DNA of 64,000 nt from Mangrovimonas sp. YM274 (GCF_030908385.1 NZ_CP133091.1:3405501-3469500), one strand, 5' to 3'; shown: positions 37,990 through 48,909, numbered from the stretch's first letter. Notes: generated from the sequence alone by a model not told the origin. Numbers and translations: made by a program.

Positions 37990-38439
37990 TTAGGACAATT
38001 TTGATTTTACTATAGTAGCAATGGTTTTTCCATCAGCTTTTCCAGCCAATTCTTGATTAACCACTCCCATTACTTTTCCCATATCCTTCATTCCTTCAGC
38101 TCCAACCTTGGCGATAGCAGCTATAACAACAGCCTCTACTTCTTCCTCGCTCAATTGCTCAGGTAAAAATTGACTGATCACTTCAGCCTGCGCCAATTCC
38201 GGTTCTGCCAAATCCTCTCTATTTTGCTCCTTAAAAATAGCCGCACTATCCTTACGTTGCTTTACAAGTTTAGAAACAATTTTCAACTCTTGCTCCTCTG
38301 TAAGACCTTCTGCCGACCCAGACTCTGTCTGTGCCAATAAAATCTCAGATTTAATAGCTCTTAACGCTGCCAAAGCTGTTTGATCCTTGGCTTTCATTGC
38401 TGTTTTCATAGCAACCATTACATCTCCTTGTAAACTCAT
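37990..38439 (-). CDS. YqeY-like GatB/YqeY domain protein
   Basis: A 149-residue protein of the YqeY family: MVAMKTAMKAKDQTALAALR, then ESGSAEGLTEEQELKIVSKL, EQFLPEQL-type ISQFLPEQLSEEEVEAVV and the terminal GKTIATIVKSKL. It shares the tail domain of GatB, the amidotransferase subunit, and its role is thought to involve tRNA or aminoacyl-tRNA handling without being proven. An upstream in-frame start exists at 38,505, but the ATG at 38,439 gives the standard (M)SLQGDVMVAMK start. It lies between tRNA-Arg and the ftsZ terminator on the same strand. Confidence 0.88.
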   Translation of the reverse strand: MSLQGDVMVAMKTAMKAKDQTALAALRAIKSEILLAQTESGSAEGLTEEQELKIVSKLVKQRKDSAAIFKEQNREDLAEPELAQAEVISQFLPEQLSEEEVEAVVIAAIAKVGAEGMKDMGKVMGVVNQELAGKADGKTIATIVKSKLS

Positions 38440-38532
38440 AATTGGGTATTTTATTGAATTGCGAAGATAATAAAAAATAAAGATTGAATCCGATAGAATC
38501 CACATGGAAAACTAAGTGTTTTACCAAATAAA

Positions 38533-38567
38533 AAACCCGGAAAGCCACCATAATACCTCCCGGGTTT
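38533..38567 (-). terminator. Terminator at the end of the division/cell-wall operon
   Basis: On the minus strand AAACCCGG and CCGGGTTT form a perfect 8-bp stem around a 19-base loop, followed by further T residues (TTTTTTATTT). It lies 35 bases after the ftsZ stop codon and before the YqeY gene, so it is the likely end of the ftsZ transcript. Confidence 0.75.
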
Positions 38568-38601
38568 GACACAAGTGTGAAACACTAAACTAAATTTGCT
38601 A

Positions 38602-40566
38602 TTAATCTACGTTGTCGTGTAAAAATGAATTGTTACTTCTTAACTGAATGTCATCGTTGTCGTCAGTTCCAACGGACATCCTGGAAGCATTGGTTTCAGA
38701 AGAGTGTTGAGACTCTTCCAAATTCACACCCTGTCGTTTGTAAGCAGGTTCTTTTTCTATTTCGTCAATCTTTGCTGTATTGAATTTATAGTTGAAATCC
38801 TTCATTTTACGACGTCTCTCATCAGCACGCTCCTTTAGCAAGTCTGAGATAGGACTGTTCATAGGGTCCAATTCTTCAACTTCTCTTTTTTGAGGTTGTT
38901 CCGGCTGTACCACCTTACGCTCAAAAACAATATCTTCTTCTACCTTTTGCTCCTTTTTAACTTTTGTTTGACCATTTGAAGCCTCATCATCCATAAAATC
39001 GTCCAAAGCATAACGTTTTTCTCCATTTTCATTGGCTTCAGTTACAGGAACCACCTCAATATGGTCGTTTACTTTTATGTTTTTGATCTCTCTAATGCTT
39101 CTTATTTCATCATCAAGATTGAATAACATTTTAGGTTCATTGCCCATTGGATGCTTAGGTTTTTCCTCCTTTTTAGAAGGAGAAAGCGGCAAATCGAATG
39201 TTAAGGATATTTGCTCTTCCTGCTCATATTCTTTTGGAGCTTTCTTTTCTTCCTGCACCTCTTGAACTGGCGTAATGATAAAATCTTCTTCACTCATGGT
39301 TTTGTGATCCAACACTTCCTCATAAGACACATTGATGTTTCTTATAAATTCTGTAGTTGGAATCAATTCAGAATGCGTCTCGGGTTGTGACACCTCTTCC
39401 TCTTCTTCCTCATCCATTAAAGTATGCACCACCATTTTAGGAGCTTTAGGCTCTTCTTTTTCCAAAACAATATCTGGAGTAATGATCGCCGGATCTTGTT
39501 CCTTCACCTTTACTTCATCTTTATCATCTTCAAGGGCGTGCACTACCTTTTTTATTTCGGTATTTGAAATTTCGTGTTGTTGATCAATATTAAACCCAGT
39601 AGCAATAATGGTTACAGAAATAGATTCTTGAAGCGACTCATCTTCACCAACCCCCATAATGATATTAGCACCATGTCCAGCTTCGTTTTGAATATGATCA
39701 TTGATTTCTCCAATTTCATCTATAGTAATTTCCTGAGATCCAGAAACGATAAGCAACAATACGTTTTTGGCTCCAGTAATTTTATTATCGTTCAACAATG
39801 GCGAATCCAAAGCTTTCATAATAGCTTCCTGTGCACGCGTTTTCCCTGACGCACTAGCCGATCCCATTATAGCAGTTCCACTATTGCTCAATACGGTTTT
39901 GGCGTCACGTAAATCGATGTTTTGGGTATAGTGATGCGTAATTACCTCTGCAATACCTCTTGACGCAGTCGACAAGACTTCATCTGCTTTGGAAAATCCT
40001 GCCTTAAACCCTAGGTTACCATAAACTTCACGCAGTTTGTTGTTATTGATAACTATTAAAGAATCTACATGACTTCTCAGTTTTTCAATTCCTTTTTGGG
40101 CTTGTTCGTTTCTTGTCTTTCCCTCAAATTGAAAAGGCATGGTCACAATTCCCACAGTTAAAACATCCAGTTCTTTCGATAATTTGGCGATTACAGGAGC
40201 TGCTCCAGTACCAGTTCCTCCGCCCATTCCCGCAGTAATAAATACCATTTTTGTATTGGTATCCAACATGCGTTTGATATCTTCTAAACTTTCCAAAGCA
40301 GCTTGCTCCCCTACTTCTGGGTTGGCACCTGCTCCTAATCCTTCGGTTAAATTAACTCCTAATTGGATCTTGTTTGGGACACCGCTATTTTGCAGTGCTT
40401 GAGAGTCGGTATTACAAATCACAAAGTCAACACCCTTGATTCCTTGCTGGAACATGTGGTTAATGGCGTTGCTTCCTCCACCTCCAACACCAATCACCTT
40501 GATAACGTTGGATTGGTTTTTTGGTAAATCGAATGCAATATTCCCAAATTCGTTGTTGTTGCTCAT
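38602..40566 (-). CDS. ftsZ: Cell division GTPase FtsZ
   Basis: The tubulin-like protein that forms the Z-ring at the division site. The GTP-binding domain shows VIGVGGGGSNAINHM (about 24-38), CNTDSQAL, and the tubulin signature AGMGGGTGTGAAPVIA (GGGTGTG at 115-121). At 654 residues it is far longer than E. coli FtsZ (383). The extra length is a roughly 330-residue, strongly acidic, low-complexity C-terminal linker with runs of Glu, ending in a short conserved peptide NNSFLHDN. Long FtsZ linkers are usual in Bacteroidetes. Last gene of the dcw operon; ftsA lies 30 bp upstream. Confidence 0.97.
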   Translation of the reverse strand: MSNNNEFGNIAFDLPKNQSNVIKVIGVGGGGSNAINHMFQQGIKGVDFVICNTDSQALQNSGVPNKIQLGVNLTEGLGAGANPEVGEQAALESLEDIKRMLDTNTKMVFITAGMGGGTGTGAAPVIAKLSKELDVLTVGIVTMPFQFEGKTRNEQAQKGIEKLRSHVDSLIVINNNKLREVYGNLGFKAGFSKADEVLSTASRGIAEVITHHYTQNIDLRDAKTVLSNSGTAIMGSASASGKTRAQEAIMKALDSPLLNDNKITGAKNVLLLIVSGSQEITIDEIGEINDHIQNEAGHGANIIMGVGEDESLQESISVTIIATGFNIDQQHEISNTEIKKVVHALEDDKDEVKVKEQDPAIITPDIVLEKEEPKAPKMVVHTLMDEEEEEEVSQPETHSELIPTTEFIRNINVSYEEVLDHKTMSEEDFIITPVQEVQEEKKAPKEYEQEEQISLTFDLPLSPSKKEEKPKHPMGNEPKMLFNLDDEIRSIREIKNIKVNDHIEVVPVTEANENGEKRYALDDFMDDEASNGQTKVKKEQKVEEDIVFERKVVQPEQPQKREVEELDPMNSPISDLLKERADERRRKMKDFNYKFNTAKIDEIEKEPAYKRQGVNLEESQHSSETNASRMSVGTDDNDDIQLRSNNSFLHDNVD

Positions 40567-40596
40567 ATAATTAGTTCTTTACTGGATTTATATTAA

Positions 40597-41943
40597 TTAT
40601 TCTGCGTTATCTAAAAAATCTTTAACTCGTTCCGTTAGTTTGTCCAAAAAGGATTTTCGCTCCTTTCTAGGCGGTTCAACAGGTTGCTCTTGTTCTTCTT
40701 CTGTCGCTTCCGAAGCAGGTTCAACTTTGGTTTCTTCAACCATTTCTTGTTCCTCAGCCTCCTTTTCTACCCTTCTACGTTCTTGACGCTTTAAGCCGTC
40801 CATAACCAAACCAACCGCTGTAGCATATAGAGGGCTTGCCACATCTTCGTCACTATCTCCTGCCAAATGTTCATTAGGATATCCTATTCTGGTATCCATC
40901 CCTGTAATATATTCCACCAATTGCTTTAAGTGCTTTAATTGGGCGCCACCACCTGTTAACACAATTCCGGCAATTAGTTTCTTTTTTTGTTCTTCGTGTC
41001 CGTAGTTTTTGATTTCTACATAGACTTGCTCTATGATCTCAACTACTCGCGCATGGATGATCTTAGACAGGTTTTTCAAGGTAATTTCCTTAGGTTCCCT
41101 TCCTCTCAGACCTGGAATAGAGACAATCTCATTATCCTTATTCTCTCCTGGCCATGCCGATCCAAATTTTATTTTTAACAATTCGGCCTGCTTTTCGATA
41201 ATTGAACAGCCCTCCTTGATATCTTCAGTAATCACATTTCCTCCAAAAGGAATTACCGCCGTATGACGAATAATCCCATCTTTGAAAACGGCCAAATCCG
41301 TAGTACCTCCTCCTATATCGATAAGTGCTACACCGGCTTCCTTTTCTTCTTGACTCAAAACAGCATTGGCAGATGCCAATGGCTCCAAAGTAATCCCTTC
41401 GAGCTCCAATCCAGAACTCTTGACACATCGACCAATATTTCTAATAGACGATACTTGTCCTACCACCACATGAAAATTAGCTTCCAAGCGGCCTCCGTAC
41501 ATCCCAATAGGCTCCTTGATCTCCGCTTGACCATCAACCTTATATTCCTGTGGTAATACATGGATAATCTCTTCTCCCGGCAACATCACCAATTTATGAA
41601 CCTGATTAATTAACATATCAATATCTTCGTCATCTATAACCTTATCGGAATTTGGACGAGTAATATAATCACTGTGCTGCAAGCTTCTGATATGCTGTCC
41701 TGCAATACCTACAGTTACCCCTTCAATTTTATAGCCTGATTCAGTCTCGGCTTCTTGAACCGCCTGTTGAATGGATTGAATGGTTTGGGTAATGTTATTA
41801 ACCACACCTCTGTGCACACCTAAGCTTTTGGATTTTCCAATTCCAAGAATCTCAACCTTCCCGTAATCATTTTTACGGCCAATCATAGCCACAATTTTTG
41901 TGGTCCCTATGTCTAATCCTACTGAAATTTTATTGTTTTCCAT
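40597..41943 (-). CDS. ftsA: Cell division protein FtsA
   Basis: A 448-residue actin-like ATPase that tethers FtsZ to the membrane. It starts KISVGLDIGTTKIVAMIG (phosphate-1 loop). GVALIDIGGGTTDLAVFKDG is the second phosphate loop and ITEDIKEG with AGIVLTGGGAQLK gives the adenosine loop. A charged, Glu/Lys-rich insert near residues 385-430 precedes the C-terminal helix KSFLDKLTERVKDFLDN, the likely membrane-binding amphipathic helix. Neighbours are ftsQ (3-base gap) and ftsZ. Confidence 0.96.
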   Translation of the reverse strand: MENNKISVGLDIGTTKIVAMIGRKNDYGKVEILGIGKSKSLGVHRGVVNNITQTIQSIQQAVQEAETESGYKIEGVTVGIAGQHIRSLQHSDYITRPNSDKVIDDEDIDMLINQVHKLVMLPGEEIIHVLPQEYKVDGQAEIKEPIGMYGGRLEANFHVVVGQVSSIRNIGRCVKSSGLELEGITLEPLASANAVLSQEEKEAGVALIDIGGGTTDLAVFKDGIIRHTAVIPFGGNVITEDIKEGCSIIEKQAELLKIKFGSAWPGENKDNEIVSIPGLRGREPKEITLKNLSKIIHARVVEIIEQVYVEIKNYGHEEQKKKLIAGIVLTGGGAQLKHLKQLVEYITGMDTRIGYPNEHLAGDSDEDVASPLYATAVGLVMDGLKRQERRRVEKEAEEQEMVEETKVEPASEATEEEQEQPVEPPRKERKSFLDKLTERVKDFLDNAE

Positions 41944-41946
41944 TCT

Positions 41947-42669
41947 TTACTTTTTGGTGCAGATGACCTGATTATCAAATTTTAAGTTCACCGTGCTGTA
42001 ACTGTCAAGGGTTTTATCTTTATAGGCCTTCTGGTAAAATGCCTTGAGATTGTTTATTTTCTTATCCAATTTTTTCAAACTACCAAACTTTATTACAAAG
42101 TCGTTCAACCTAAACTTCACATCTATGGATTTGTCTCCGTTTTGATGAATTTCAACAACATGCTGCCTTAGAAATTGATCTGTATAAACTTTGTTAGCAA
42201 TCTTGTATACGTTCTGCAAGTCATTCTTGAGCACATTTCCAGTAACTATTGGTACTCTTGCCGAATAATTTGCAGACAAAGGCATGTAGGAACCTTCGGT
42301 ATCTATGTAATAGGATGCGTTTGTATTTACTCGAGCAATAGGTTGTTTTTGCTCAATTTCTGTGGTGATCACTCCATCAACACTCATAAATACTTGAGCC
42401 TCCTTTATTAACGGGTTGGAATTCAGGGCAGTCTCCAAGTATTTCAAATCTATAATTTCTTTAGGCTTGTTTGCAATAGGTTGTTCATTTTGTATTAACA
42501 ACTTACTAACAGTCTGAGGTGTAATGAATAAGTTATCGTCACCTAAAAAATTAATTTCAGGTGTACCAACCTTCCGCTTCGCATTTCTTACAGAGGAAAA
42601 TGCAAACAGCCCACTCACCATAATGAGCACGATCATCAACTTTATATTTCCTTTGTTAATTCGCAACAC
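41947..42669 (-). CDS. ftsQ: Cell division protein FtsQ
   Basis: A 240-residue bitopic protein with one N-terminal span (KLMIVLIMVSGLFAFSS) and a periplasmic part containing a POTRA-like region (EINFLGDDNLFITPQTVSKL) and a following beta domain (IEQKQPIARVNT, YYIDTEGSYMPLS). FtsQ links early and late divisome proteins. It diverges strongly in sequence, and the call rests on topology, POTRA-like pattern and position between murC and ftsA. The start overlaps the murC 3' end by 14 bp. Confidence 0.88.
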   Translation of the reverse strand: MLRINKGNIKLMIVLIMVSGLFAFSSVRNAKRKVGTPEINFLGDDNLFITPQTVSKLLIQNEQPIANKPKEIIDLKYLETALNSNPLIKEAQVFMSVDGVITTEIEQKQPIARVNTNASYYIDTEGSYMPLSANYSARVPIVTGNVLKNDLQNVYKIANKVYTDQFLRQHVVEIHQNGDKSIDVKFRLNDFVIKFGSLKKLDKKINNLKAFYQKAYKDKTLDSYSTVNLKFDNQVICTKK

Positions 42670-44011
42670 TTAACGCCTGTTTTATAGATTGCACTTCTTC
42701 TCCTATATCGCCTGCCCCCAATGTTAAAATCACGGTGGCTTCGGATTCCTTTATAGCCGAAATCAATTCCGGTTTTTCAACCAAAGACTTATGGCTGTTT
42801 GATACTTTATCCAACAACCATTGCGACGTCACCCCTTCAATTGGCAACTCCCTAGCCGGATAAATGTCCAATAATAGCAATTCATCAAATTTTGACAACT
42901 GTTCGGCAAATTCATCTGCAAAATCTCGCGTTCTACTGAATAAATGGGGTTGAAACACCGCCAAGACCATTTGCCCTGGATACATTTCCCTTACAGCTTC
43001 ATATACCGCTCTAATTTCTTCTGGATGATGCGCATAGTCATCAATGAATACCCTATCATTTGTTTTAATATGATAGGTAAATCTACGTTTAACCCCCTTA
43101 TAAGACGCTAATGCTTTGGCGAGCTGCTGGCGAGGGACTCCATATTCTGCAGACATCGCCAAGGCAATTAACGCATTCGACAGATTGTGTCTACCAGGTA
43201 GGTTAAATTTGAAATCTTCAAGAATGGTTCCATTAGGTGTTTTTACATCAAACACATAAGCCCCATCTTCTATTCTAATATTTTGTGCAGCATAGTCGGA
43301 ATCATCCTCTATGCCGTATGTTATTCCTTTTAAAGGCAAACCATTTCTAACAAACAGTTTCCCCTCTGGTTTCAACTGCTTTGTAAACTGTACAAAAGAT
43401 TCATGAATTGCCTCCTTTTCTCCATAAATATCCAAATGATCTGCATCCATGGAGGTGATACAGGCCATATCTGGAAATAAGGTCAAAAAGGACCTATCAA
43501 ATTCATCGGCTTCCACAACGGTCACCTTAGTTCCCTCCAAAATCAAGTTGGAATTGTAATTTTGACTGATACCTCCTAAAAAAGCGGTTACTTCAACCCC
43601 ACATTCCTTCAACAAATGCCCTAGTATACTGGTGGTGGTGGTTTTTCCATGCGTTCCCGCTACAGCTAGACAGAAGGTTTGCTTAGTAATTTCTCCCAAC
43701 ACCGCCGAACGCTTCATTACCATAAAACCATTGGACTTGAAATATTCCAATTCTTTGTGATCTTTTGGCACCGCAGGAGTATACACTACTAAAGTATTTT
43801 CAGAATTTAGAAAACGCTCATCAATTTGATCTACAGCATCTTCAAAATGTACTTTAATATCGAGTTCTTCCAAAGCAACTGTCACTTCGGTTTTGGTTTT
43901 ATCATACCCAGCCACATACTTATTGTTGGCCGCAAAATATCGCGCCAAAGCACTCATGCCAATGCCCCCAATTCCTATAAAATAGACGTTATGTATGTGT
44001 TTAAATTCCAT
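42656..44011 (-). CDS. murC: UDP-N-acetylmuramate--L-alanine ligase
   Basis: A 451-residue Mur ligase adding L-alanine to UDP-MurNAc, the first step of the peptide stem, in the cytoplasm. FIGIGGIGMSALARYF is the UDP-binding start, AVAGTHGKTTTTSILG the ATP P-loop, and VEADEFDRSFL and DYAHHPEEIRA are conserved Mur-ligase motifs. The sizes of the three domains are normal. It is positioned between murG (adjacent, no gap) and ftsQ. Confidence 0.96.
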   Translation of the reverse strand: MEFKHIHNVYFIGIGGIGMSALARYFAANNKYVAGYDKTKTEVTVALEELDIKVHFEDAVDQIDERFLNSENTLVVYTPAVPKDHKELEYFKSNGFMVMKRSAVLGEITKQTFCLAVAGTHGKTTTTSILGHLLKECGVEVTAFLGGISQNYNSNLILEGTKVTVVEADEFDRSFLTLFPDMACITSMDADHLDIYGEKEAIHESFVQFTKQLKPEGKLFVRNGLPLKGITYGIEDDSDYAAQNIRIEDGAYVFDVKTPNGTILEDFKFNLPGRHNLSNALIALAMSAEYGVPRQQLAKALASYKGVKRRFTYHIKTNDRVFIDDYAHHPEEIRAVYEAVREMYPGQMVLAVFQPHLFSRTRDFADEFAEQLSKFDELLLLDIYPARELPIEGVTSQWLLDKVSNSHKSLVEKPELISAIKESEATVILTLGAGDIGEEVQSIKQALSVAN

Positions 44012-45106
44012 TTATTTCTTTAAAAGCTTTTCAACTTCATCCACAATGTCCTTGGTAGCATTTACCAAAGCCAATGTCTTAATATGTTTACTTAACGATT
44101 CTCTTTCCTCTTTTGAACCCAATAATTTTGAGAACTCAGGTTGAAAATCGGTATCTAGGTCTTGTTCTTTTATCATTACCGCAGCCTGTTTTTCAACAAT
44201 GGCCATGGCATTTTTAGTTTGATGGTCTTCGGCTACATTTGGTGACGGAATAAAAATCACTGGTTTTCCAACCACACATAATTCTGACACCGAACTTGCA
44301 CCTGCTCTGGAAATGATGACATCCGCCGCAGCATAAGCCATATCCATATTGTTCAAAAATGGATGCACCTGTACACCTTCCATTTCATTGTAGCGTTTGT
44401 ATTGCTGATAATACAACTTGCCACATTGCCAAATTATCTGGACATTTTGCTCATGCAAATACTCCAGTTGGCTTTCCACCAATTCATTTATTCTTCTAGC
44501 CCCAAGACTCCCTCCCAAAACTAACAAAGTATGTTTACCATGTTTTAATTTGAAGATGTCTTTGGCTTCAATCGTTTTATTGTCAATTTCCAATAAATCC
44601 TGACGGATTGGATTTCCCGTTTTTACCAATTTTTCCTTTGGAAAAAAACGCTCCAAACCATCATAGGCCACACATATTTTATCCACCTTCTTAGCCAAAA
44701 GCTTATTGGTGATTCCTGGAAAGGAATTCTGCTCTTGGATCAAACTTGGAATATGCTTGGAAGACGCTACATACAGTAACGCCCCACTGGCAAATCCACC
44801 AGTACCAATAACGATATCAGGCTTAAAACTTTTTATAATTTTTCGGGAACGCAATAAGCTAAGTCCCAATTTAAAAGGAAACATGGCATTTTTGAAAGTC
44901 AACTTGCGTTGAATTCCAGAAATCCACAACCCTTCAATAGAATATCCTGCCTGAGGCACCTTTTCCATCTCCATTCTATCACTAGCACCCACAAACAAGA
45001 ATTTAGCCTTGGGGTAACGGGACTTCAATTCATTTGCAATGGCAATGGCAGGATAGATATGACCTCCTGTGCCGCCTCCAGACAATATGATTTTATAGTT
45101 CCCCAT
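44012..45106 (-). CDS. murG: UDP-GlcNAc:lipid I N-acetylglucosaminyltransferase MurG
   Basis: A 364-residue GT28 enzyme converting lipid I to lipid II at the inner membrane. [18 protein letters not shown] (residues 7-24) and [13 protein letters not shown] are MurG glycine loops. [19 protein letters not shown] is the donor-sugar site and [12 protein letters not shown] the family HQxxNA-type equivalent. Start and ftsW stop share one base (TAATG arrangement), implying coupled translation. Confidence 0.97.
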   Translation of the reverse strand: MGNYKIILSGGGTGGHIYPAIAIANELKSRYPKAKFLFVGASDRMEMEKVPQAGYSIEGLWISGIQRKLTFKNAMFPFKLGLSLLRSRKIIKSFKPDIVIGTGGFASGALLYVASSKHIPSLIQEQNSFPGITNKLLAKKVDKICVAYDGLERFFPKEKLVKTGNPIRQDLLEIDNKTIEAKDIFKLKHGKHTLLVLGGSLGARRINELVESQLEYLHEQNVQIIWQCGKLYYQQYKRYNEMEGVQVHPFLNNMDMAYAAADVIISRAGASSVSELCVVGKPVIFIPSPNVAEDHQTKNAMAIVEKQAAVMIKEQDLDTDFQPEFSKLLGSKEERESLSKHIKTLALVNATKDIVDEVEKLLKK

Positions 45107-46305
45107 TATATCGCTTCACTTAAAATTTCAAGTGGATTTTCCTCTATATTTATTTCTTCTTGCTCCTTTACCCCTTCTCGCTGAGCACTCACGCTCAAAA
45201 TGATACCAACCGCCAAACAAGTCATCCAAATTGAGGTCCCCCCGCTACTTATAAGCGGAAGGGTTTGCCCCGTAACAGGAAACAGTTCGACAGCAACTGC
45301 CATATTGATTAGTGCCTGAAATACAATTGGCAAACCAACACCAAGCACCAATAATTTCCCAAAGACAGTATCAGACTTTTGGGATACAATCACGATTCTA
45401 AACAAAAACCACGAGTACATTAACAACAAAAACAACCCACCTAAAAGGCCGTACTCTTCAATGATGATTGCAAAGATGAAATCGGATGATGACTGTGGCA
45501 AAAAGTTCTTTTGAACGCTTTTACCTGGTCCAACTCCCTGGATGCCTCCAGACGCAATGGCTATTTTGGCTTTTTCTATTTGATAATCTTCTTCGGTGTC
45601 TTCACCATTGGAGAAATTTTCTATACGGCTGATCCACGTGTCAACCCTATTGGGCATTAAATCGGGGAATGCCTTTGCTACCAAAACAAAGAATGCCAAA
45701 GCTAAAATTCCAGAACCTACTATAACTGCCAAATACCGTATGGGGTACCCACCAACAAAGGTCAGTACCAATACCATAGCAAACATTATGGCTGTTGTTG
45801 AAAAATTCGCCGGCAAAATTAATATTAATACTAAGAAAACAGGCATCCAAAGCGGCAAAATACTTTCCTTAAAGGACACTTTTTTATCCTGAATTTTGGA
45901 AAGGTATCTAGCAACGTAAACCATTAACACTACAAAAGCCAATGTGGAAGTTTGAAATGACATCCCGACGATTGGAATTTGTATCCATCTACTGGCATTA
46001 GCTCCCTCAATAGTAGTTCCCTGAAGCATTGTAACAACCAACAATACCAAAACAACAGGCAACATTACCATAGATAATCCCCGAAAATAGCGATAAGGGA
46101 TTTTATGGGTACCATACATGATTACAAAGCCCAAAAGCAAATGCACAAAATGCTTCACAAAAAATGTAAATGTGCTTCCCCCACCCACAGTATATGCCAA
46201 ATTACTGGAAGCACTGTAAACAGGAAGGAATGAGAAAATTGCCAACAAAGCCACTATAGCCCATATTAAACGATCTCCTTTTATATTTTTATACAATTTT
46301 TGCAC
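45106..46305 (-). CDS. ftsW: Lipid II polymerase / division protein FtsW
   Basis: A 399-residue SEDS-family membrane protein with about ten spans. [23 protein letters not shown] is the long periplasmic-loop signature of FtsW/Rod[21 protein letters not shown] and [15 protein letters not shown] carry the residues of the catalytic and PBP-contact region. It acts with FtsI as a septal glycan polymerase. Its place between murD and murG supports FtsW rather than RodA. Confidence 0.95.
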   Translation of the reverse strand: MQKLYKNIKGDRLIWAIVALLAIFSFLPVYSASSNLAYTVGGGSTFTFFVKHFVHLLLGFVIMYGTHKIPYRYFRGLSMVMLPVVLVLLVVTMLQGTTIEGANASRWIQIPIVGMSFQTSTLAFVVLMVYVARYLSKIQDKKVSFKESILPLWMPVFLVLILILPANFSTTAIMFAMVLVLTFVGGYPIRYLAVIVGSGILALAFFVLVAKAFPDLMPNRVDTWISRIENFSNGEDTEEDYQIEKAKIAIASGGIQGVGPGKSVQKNFLPQSSSDFIFAIIIEEYGLLGGLFLLLMYSWFLFRIVIVSQKSDTVFGKLLVLGVGLPIVFQALINMAVAVELFPVTGQTLPLISSGGTSIWMTCLAVGIILSVSAQREGVKEQEEINIEENPLEILSEAI

Positions 46306-46325
46306 GCTACTGCTTACTTTATAAT

Positions 46326-47657
46326 TTATAGATTTCTAACCGCTTCTTTAAATTGACGACCGCGATCTTCATAGTTTTCAAACAAATCGAAACTCGCACA
46401 AGCAGGTGATAGTAATACATTGTCTCCAGCCTCTGCCAGCTTGTATGCCATTTTAACGGCCTCTGTCATACTCTGGGTTTCCACAACAACATCTACCATA
46501 CCAGAGAAACTATCCATTAATTTTTGATTGTCTACACCTAAACAAATGATGGCTTTTACCCTTTCGTTTACAAATCGGAACAATTCTTCATAATTGTTTC
46601 CTTTATCCTCTCCCCCAACAATCCATACCGTAGGTGCATCCATACTTTCCAAAGCAAAATAGGTTGCATTTACATTGGTAGCTTTGGAGTCATTTATATA
46701 CTGTACTTTATTTATTTTAAGCACATTTTCCAATCGGTGCTCCACACCTTGAAAGTTCTCCAAACTTTCACGTACCGTTTGTTTTCTAATTCTTAGTAAA
46801 TGCGCCACTGTGGAGGCCGCCATGGCGTTCTTCACATTGTGTTTACCTTCTAGTGCTATACTTTTTGTAGGCATAATTATATGGTTGTTATCAATTGTTA
46901 TTTTAATATTTTCATTGTCTAAATAGGCGCCATTCTCCAGAGTTTTCGTCAAAGAAAACGGCAATAATCTTGATTGTACAGGATGCCTCTCTAACCATTC
47001 ATTGATTACCTCGTCATCGGCATCGTAGATCAGGTAATCATCCTTAGTCTGGTTCATGACGATTCTAAATTTGGATTCGATATAATTTTCAAACTTATAA
47101 TCGTACCTATCCAAATGATCAGGGGTAATGTTGGTGATCACGGCAATATGCGGTTTGAAATCCACGATATCATCCAGTTGAAAACTACTAATCTCCAAAA
47201 CATAGTTGGGATAGTCCTTTTCCAGAATCTGTTTTGCAAAACTATCGCCAATGTTTCCCGCCAATCCAACTTCCAGTTCCTGTTTGAGAATGTGATGGGT
47301 CAACGACGCAGTGGTTGTTTTACCATTACTCCCTGTGATTCCGACAATAGTAGCATCGGTATATCTTGATGCAAATTCTATTTCCGAAATCACGGGAACG
47401 CTGGCTGCTATTAACCGTCCTATCAAATTCACTTTATTAGGAATACCTGGACTTTTCATTACTAGGTCTGCATTGAGAATCTTAGCTTCTGTGTGCTGCT
47501 CTTCCTCCCAATCAATCTCATGATGTATAAGAACCTGTTTATATTTTTCTTTTATCGTTCCCTTATCGGAAACAAATACTTCAAAACCTTTTGCTTTACC
47601 TAAAAGCGCCGTTCCTACGCCACTTTCGCCGCCTCCAAGAATGACCAATCGTTTCAT
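46326..47657 (-). CDS. murD: UDP-N-acetylmuramoylalanine--D-glutamate ligase
   Basis: A 443-residue ligase adding D-glutamate to UDP-MurNAc-L-alanine. LVILGGGESGVGTALLGKA starts the UDP domain. GITGSNGKTTTASLTHHIL is the ATP P-loop, TPDHLDRYDYKFENYIESK and VEHRLENV are typical of MurD, and YINDSKATNVNATYFALES is its hallmark segment. The gene abuts mraY on one side and is 20 bp from ftsW on the other. Confidence 0.96.
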   Translation of the reverse strand: MKRLVILGGGESGVGTALLGKAKGFEVFVSDKGTIKEKYKQVLIHHEIDWEEEQHTEAKILNADLVMKSPGIPNKVNLIGRLIAASVPVISEIEFASRYTDATIVGITGSNGKTTTASLTHHILKQELEVGLAGNIGDSFAKQILEKDYPNYVLEISSFQLDDIVDFKPHIAVITNITPDHLDRYDYKFENYIESKFRIVMNQTKDDYLIYDADDEVINEWLERHPVQSRLLPFSLTKTLENGAYLDNENIKITIDNNHIIMPTKSIALEGKHNVKNAMAASTVAHLLRIRKQTVRESLENFQGVEHRLENVLKINKVQYINDSKATNVNATYFALESMDAPTVWIVGGEDKGNNYEELFRFVNERVKAIICLGVDNQKLMDSFSGMVDVVVETQSMTEAVKMAYKLAEAGDNVLLSPACASFDLFENYEDRGRQFKEAVRNL

Positions 47658-48899
47658 CTATCTAATTTTCAAGGTCACTATGGACAGTATGGCCAACAAT
47701 ATTCCCACAATCCAAAATCGCGTTACAATCTTACTTTCGTGATAGCCCGATTTTTGATAGTGGTGATGCAAAGGCGACATCTTAAAAATGCGTCGGCCTT
47801 CACCAAATTTCTTCTTCGTATACTTGAAATAACTTACCTGCAATACCACCGATAAATTTTCAGCAAGGAAGATTCCACACAACACTGGGATTAACCATTC
47901 TTTTCTAACTGCTATGGCTATTACAGCGATAATTCCCCCTATAGTCAAACTACCGGTATCCCCCATAAACACCTGAGCAGGATACGTGTTGTACCACAAG
48001 AATCCTATTAACGCCCCAACAAATGCCGTAATGTAAATGGTAATCTCCTCCACCCTTGGTATGTACATAATGTTGAGATAATCAGAAAAAATAATGTTAC
48101 CCGATACCCAGGCAAAAATTCCCAAAGTGAGCACTATGATTGCCGAGGTTCCCGCTGCCAAACCATCAATTCCATCGGTTAGGTTCGCCCCGTTAGACAC
48201 TGCAGTAATAATAAAAATGGCCACGACCACAAATACAATCCAAGCATATTGTTTCAAATCTGGATGAATCCATGTAATTAAATCGGCATAATCAAACTCA
48301 TTTCCTTTCACAAAAGGAATGGTTGTTTTTGTAGACTTTTCCTCTTCCTGAAACAACTTTGAAGGCGACACGTTAGGATCTTGTTTCAAAATTTCTTGTT
48401 GCTGAGCTAATGGCAGCTTTTCCTTAATCGTTACATTATCATTGAAATACAGCGCAGTACCAACGATAACACCCAAACCAATCTGTCCCATCACTTTAAA
48501 ACGCCCCTTTAGCCCTTCTTTATCATTTTTGAATTTCTTGATATAATCATCAATAAACCCAATGGCTCCCATCCAAACCGTGGTAACAATCAACAACAAA
48601 ATGTATACGTTATCCAATTTTGCCAATAAAAGCACCGGAATCAAAGTCGCCATAATGATAATGATTCCTCCCATAGTTGGCGTTCCTGCCTTTTCAACTT
48701 GGCCTTCAAGACCTAAATCCCTAATGGTTTCACCCACCTGTTGTTTACGCAGAAAATTGATAATACGCTTTCCATAAATGGTAGAAATCAACAGAGACAA
48801 AATAATGGCAATTGCCGCCCTGAATGTTAGATACCCAAAGAGTGATGCCCCAGGAAACTGGAATTCTTTTTCTAAATATTCAAATAGGTAATACAACAT
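47658..48899 (-). CDS. mraY: Phospho-N-acetylmuramoyl-pentapeptide transferase MraY
   Basis: A 413-residue integral membrane enzyme that moves phospho-MurNAc-pentapeptide to undecaprenyl phosphate, making lipid [34 protein letters not shown] (Asp pair), [10 protein letters not shown] and [15 protein letters not shown] are family motifs. A loop of about 70 residues after [10 protein letters not shown] (near 150-220) makes it longer than the about 360-residue E. coli enzyme, as usual in Bacteroidetes. Confidence 0.97.
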   Translation of the reverse strand: MLYYLFEYLEKEFQFPGASLFGYLTFRAAIAIILSLLISTIYGKRIINFLRKQQVGETIRDLGLEGQVEKAGTPTMGGIIIIMATLIPVLLLAKLDNVYILLLIVTTVWMGAIGFIDDYIKKFKNDKEGLKGRFKVMGQIGLGVIVGTALYFNDNVTIKEKLPLAQQQEILKQDPNVSPSKLFQEEEKSTKTTIPFVKGNEFDYADLITWIHPDLKQYAWIVFVVVAIFIITAVSNGANLTDGIDGLAAGTSAIIVLTLGIFAWVSGNIIFSDYLNIMYIPRVEEITIYITAFVGALIGFLWYNTYPAQVFMGDTGSLTIGGIIAVIAIAVRKEWLIPVLCGIFLAENLSVVLQVSYFKYTKKKFGEGRRIFKMSPLHHHYQKSGYHESKIVTRFWIVGILLAILSIVTLKIR

Positions 48900-48909
48900 T
48901 GGCTACTTC

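Noticed and set aside
38440-38505. Longer YqeY-like protein starting at 38,505
   Set aside because: The added 22 residues resemble translated AT-rich spacer, and the ATG at 38,439 gives the usual family start.
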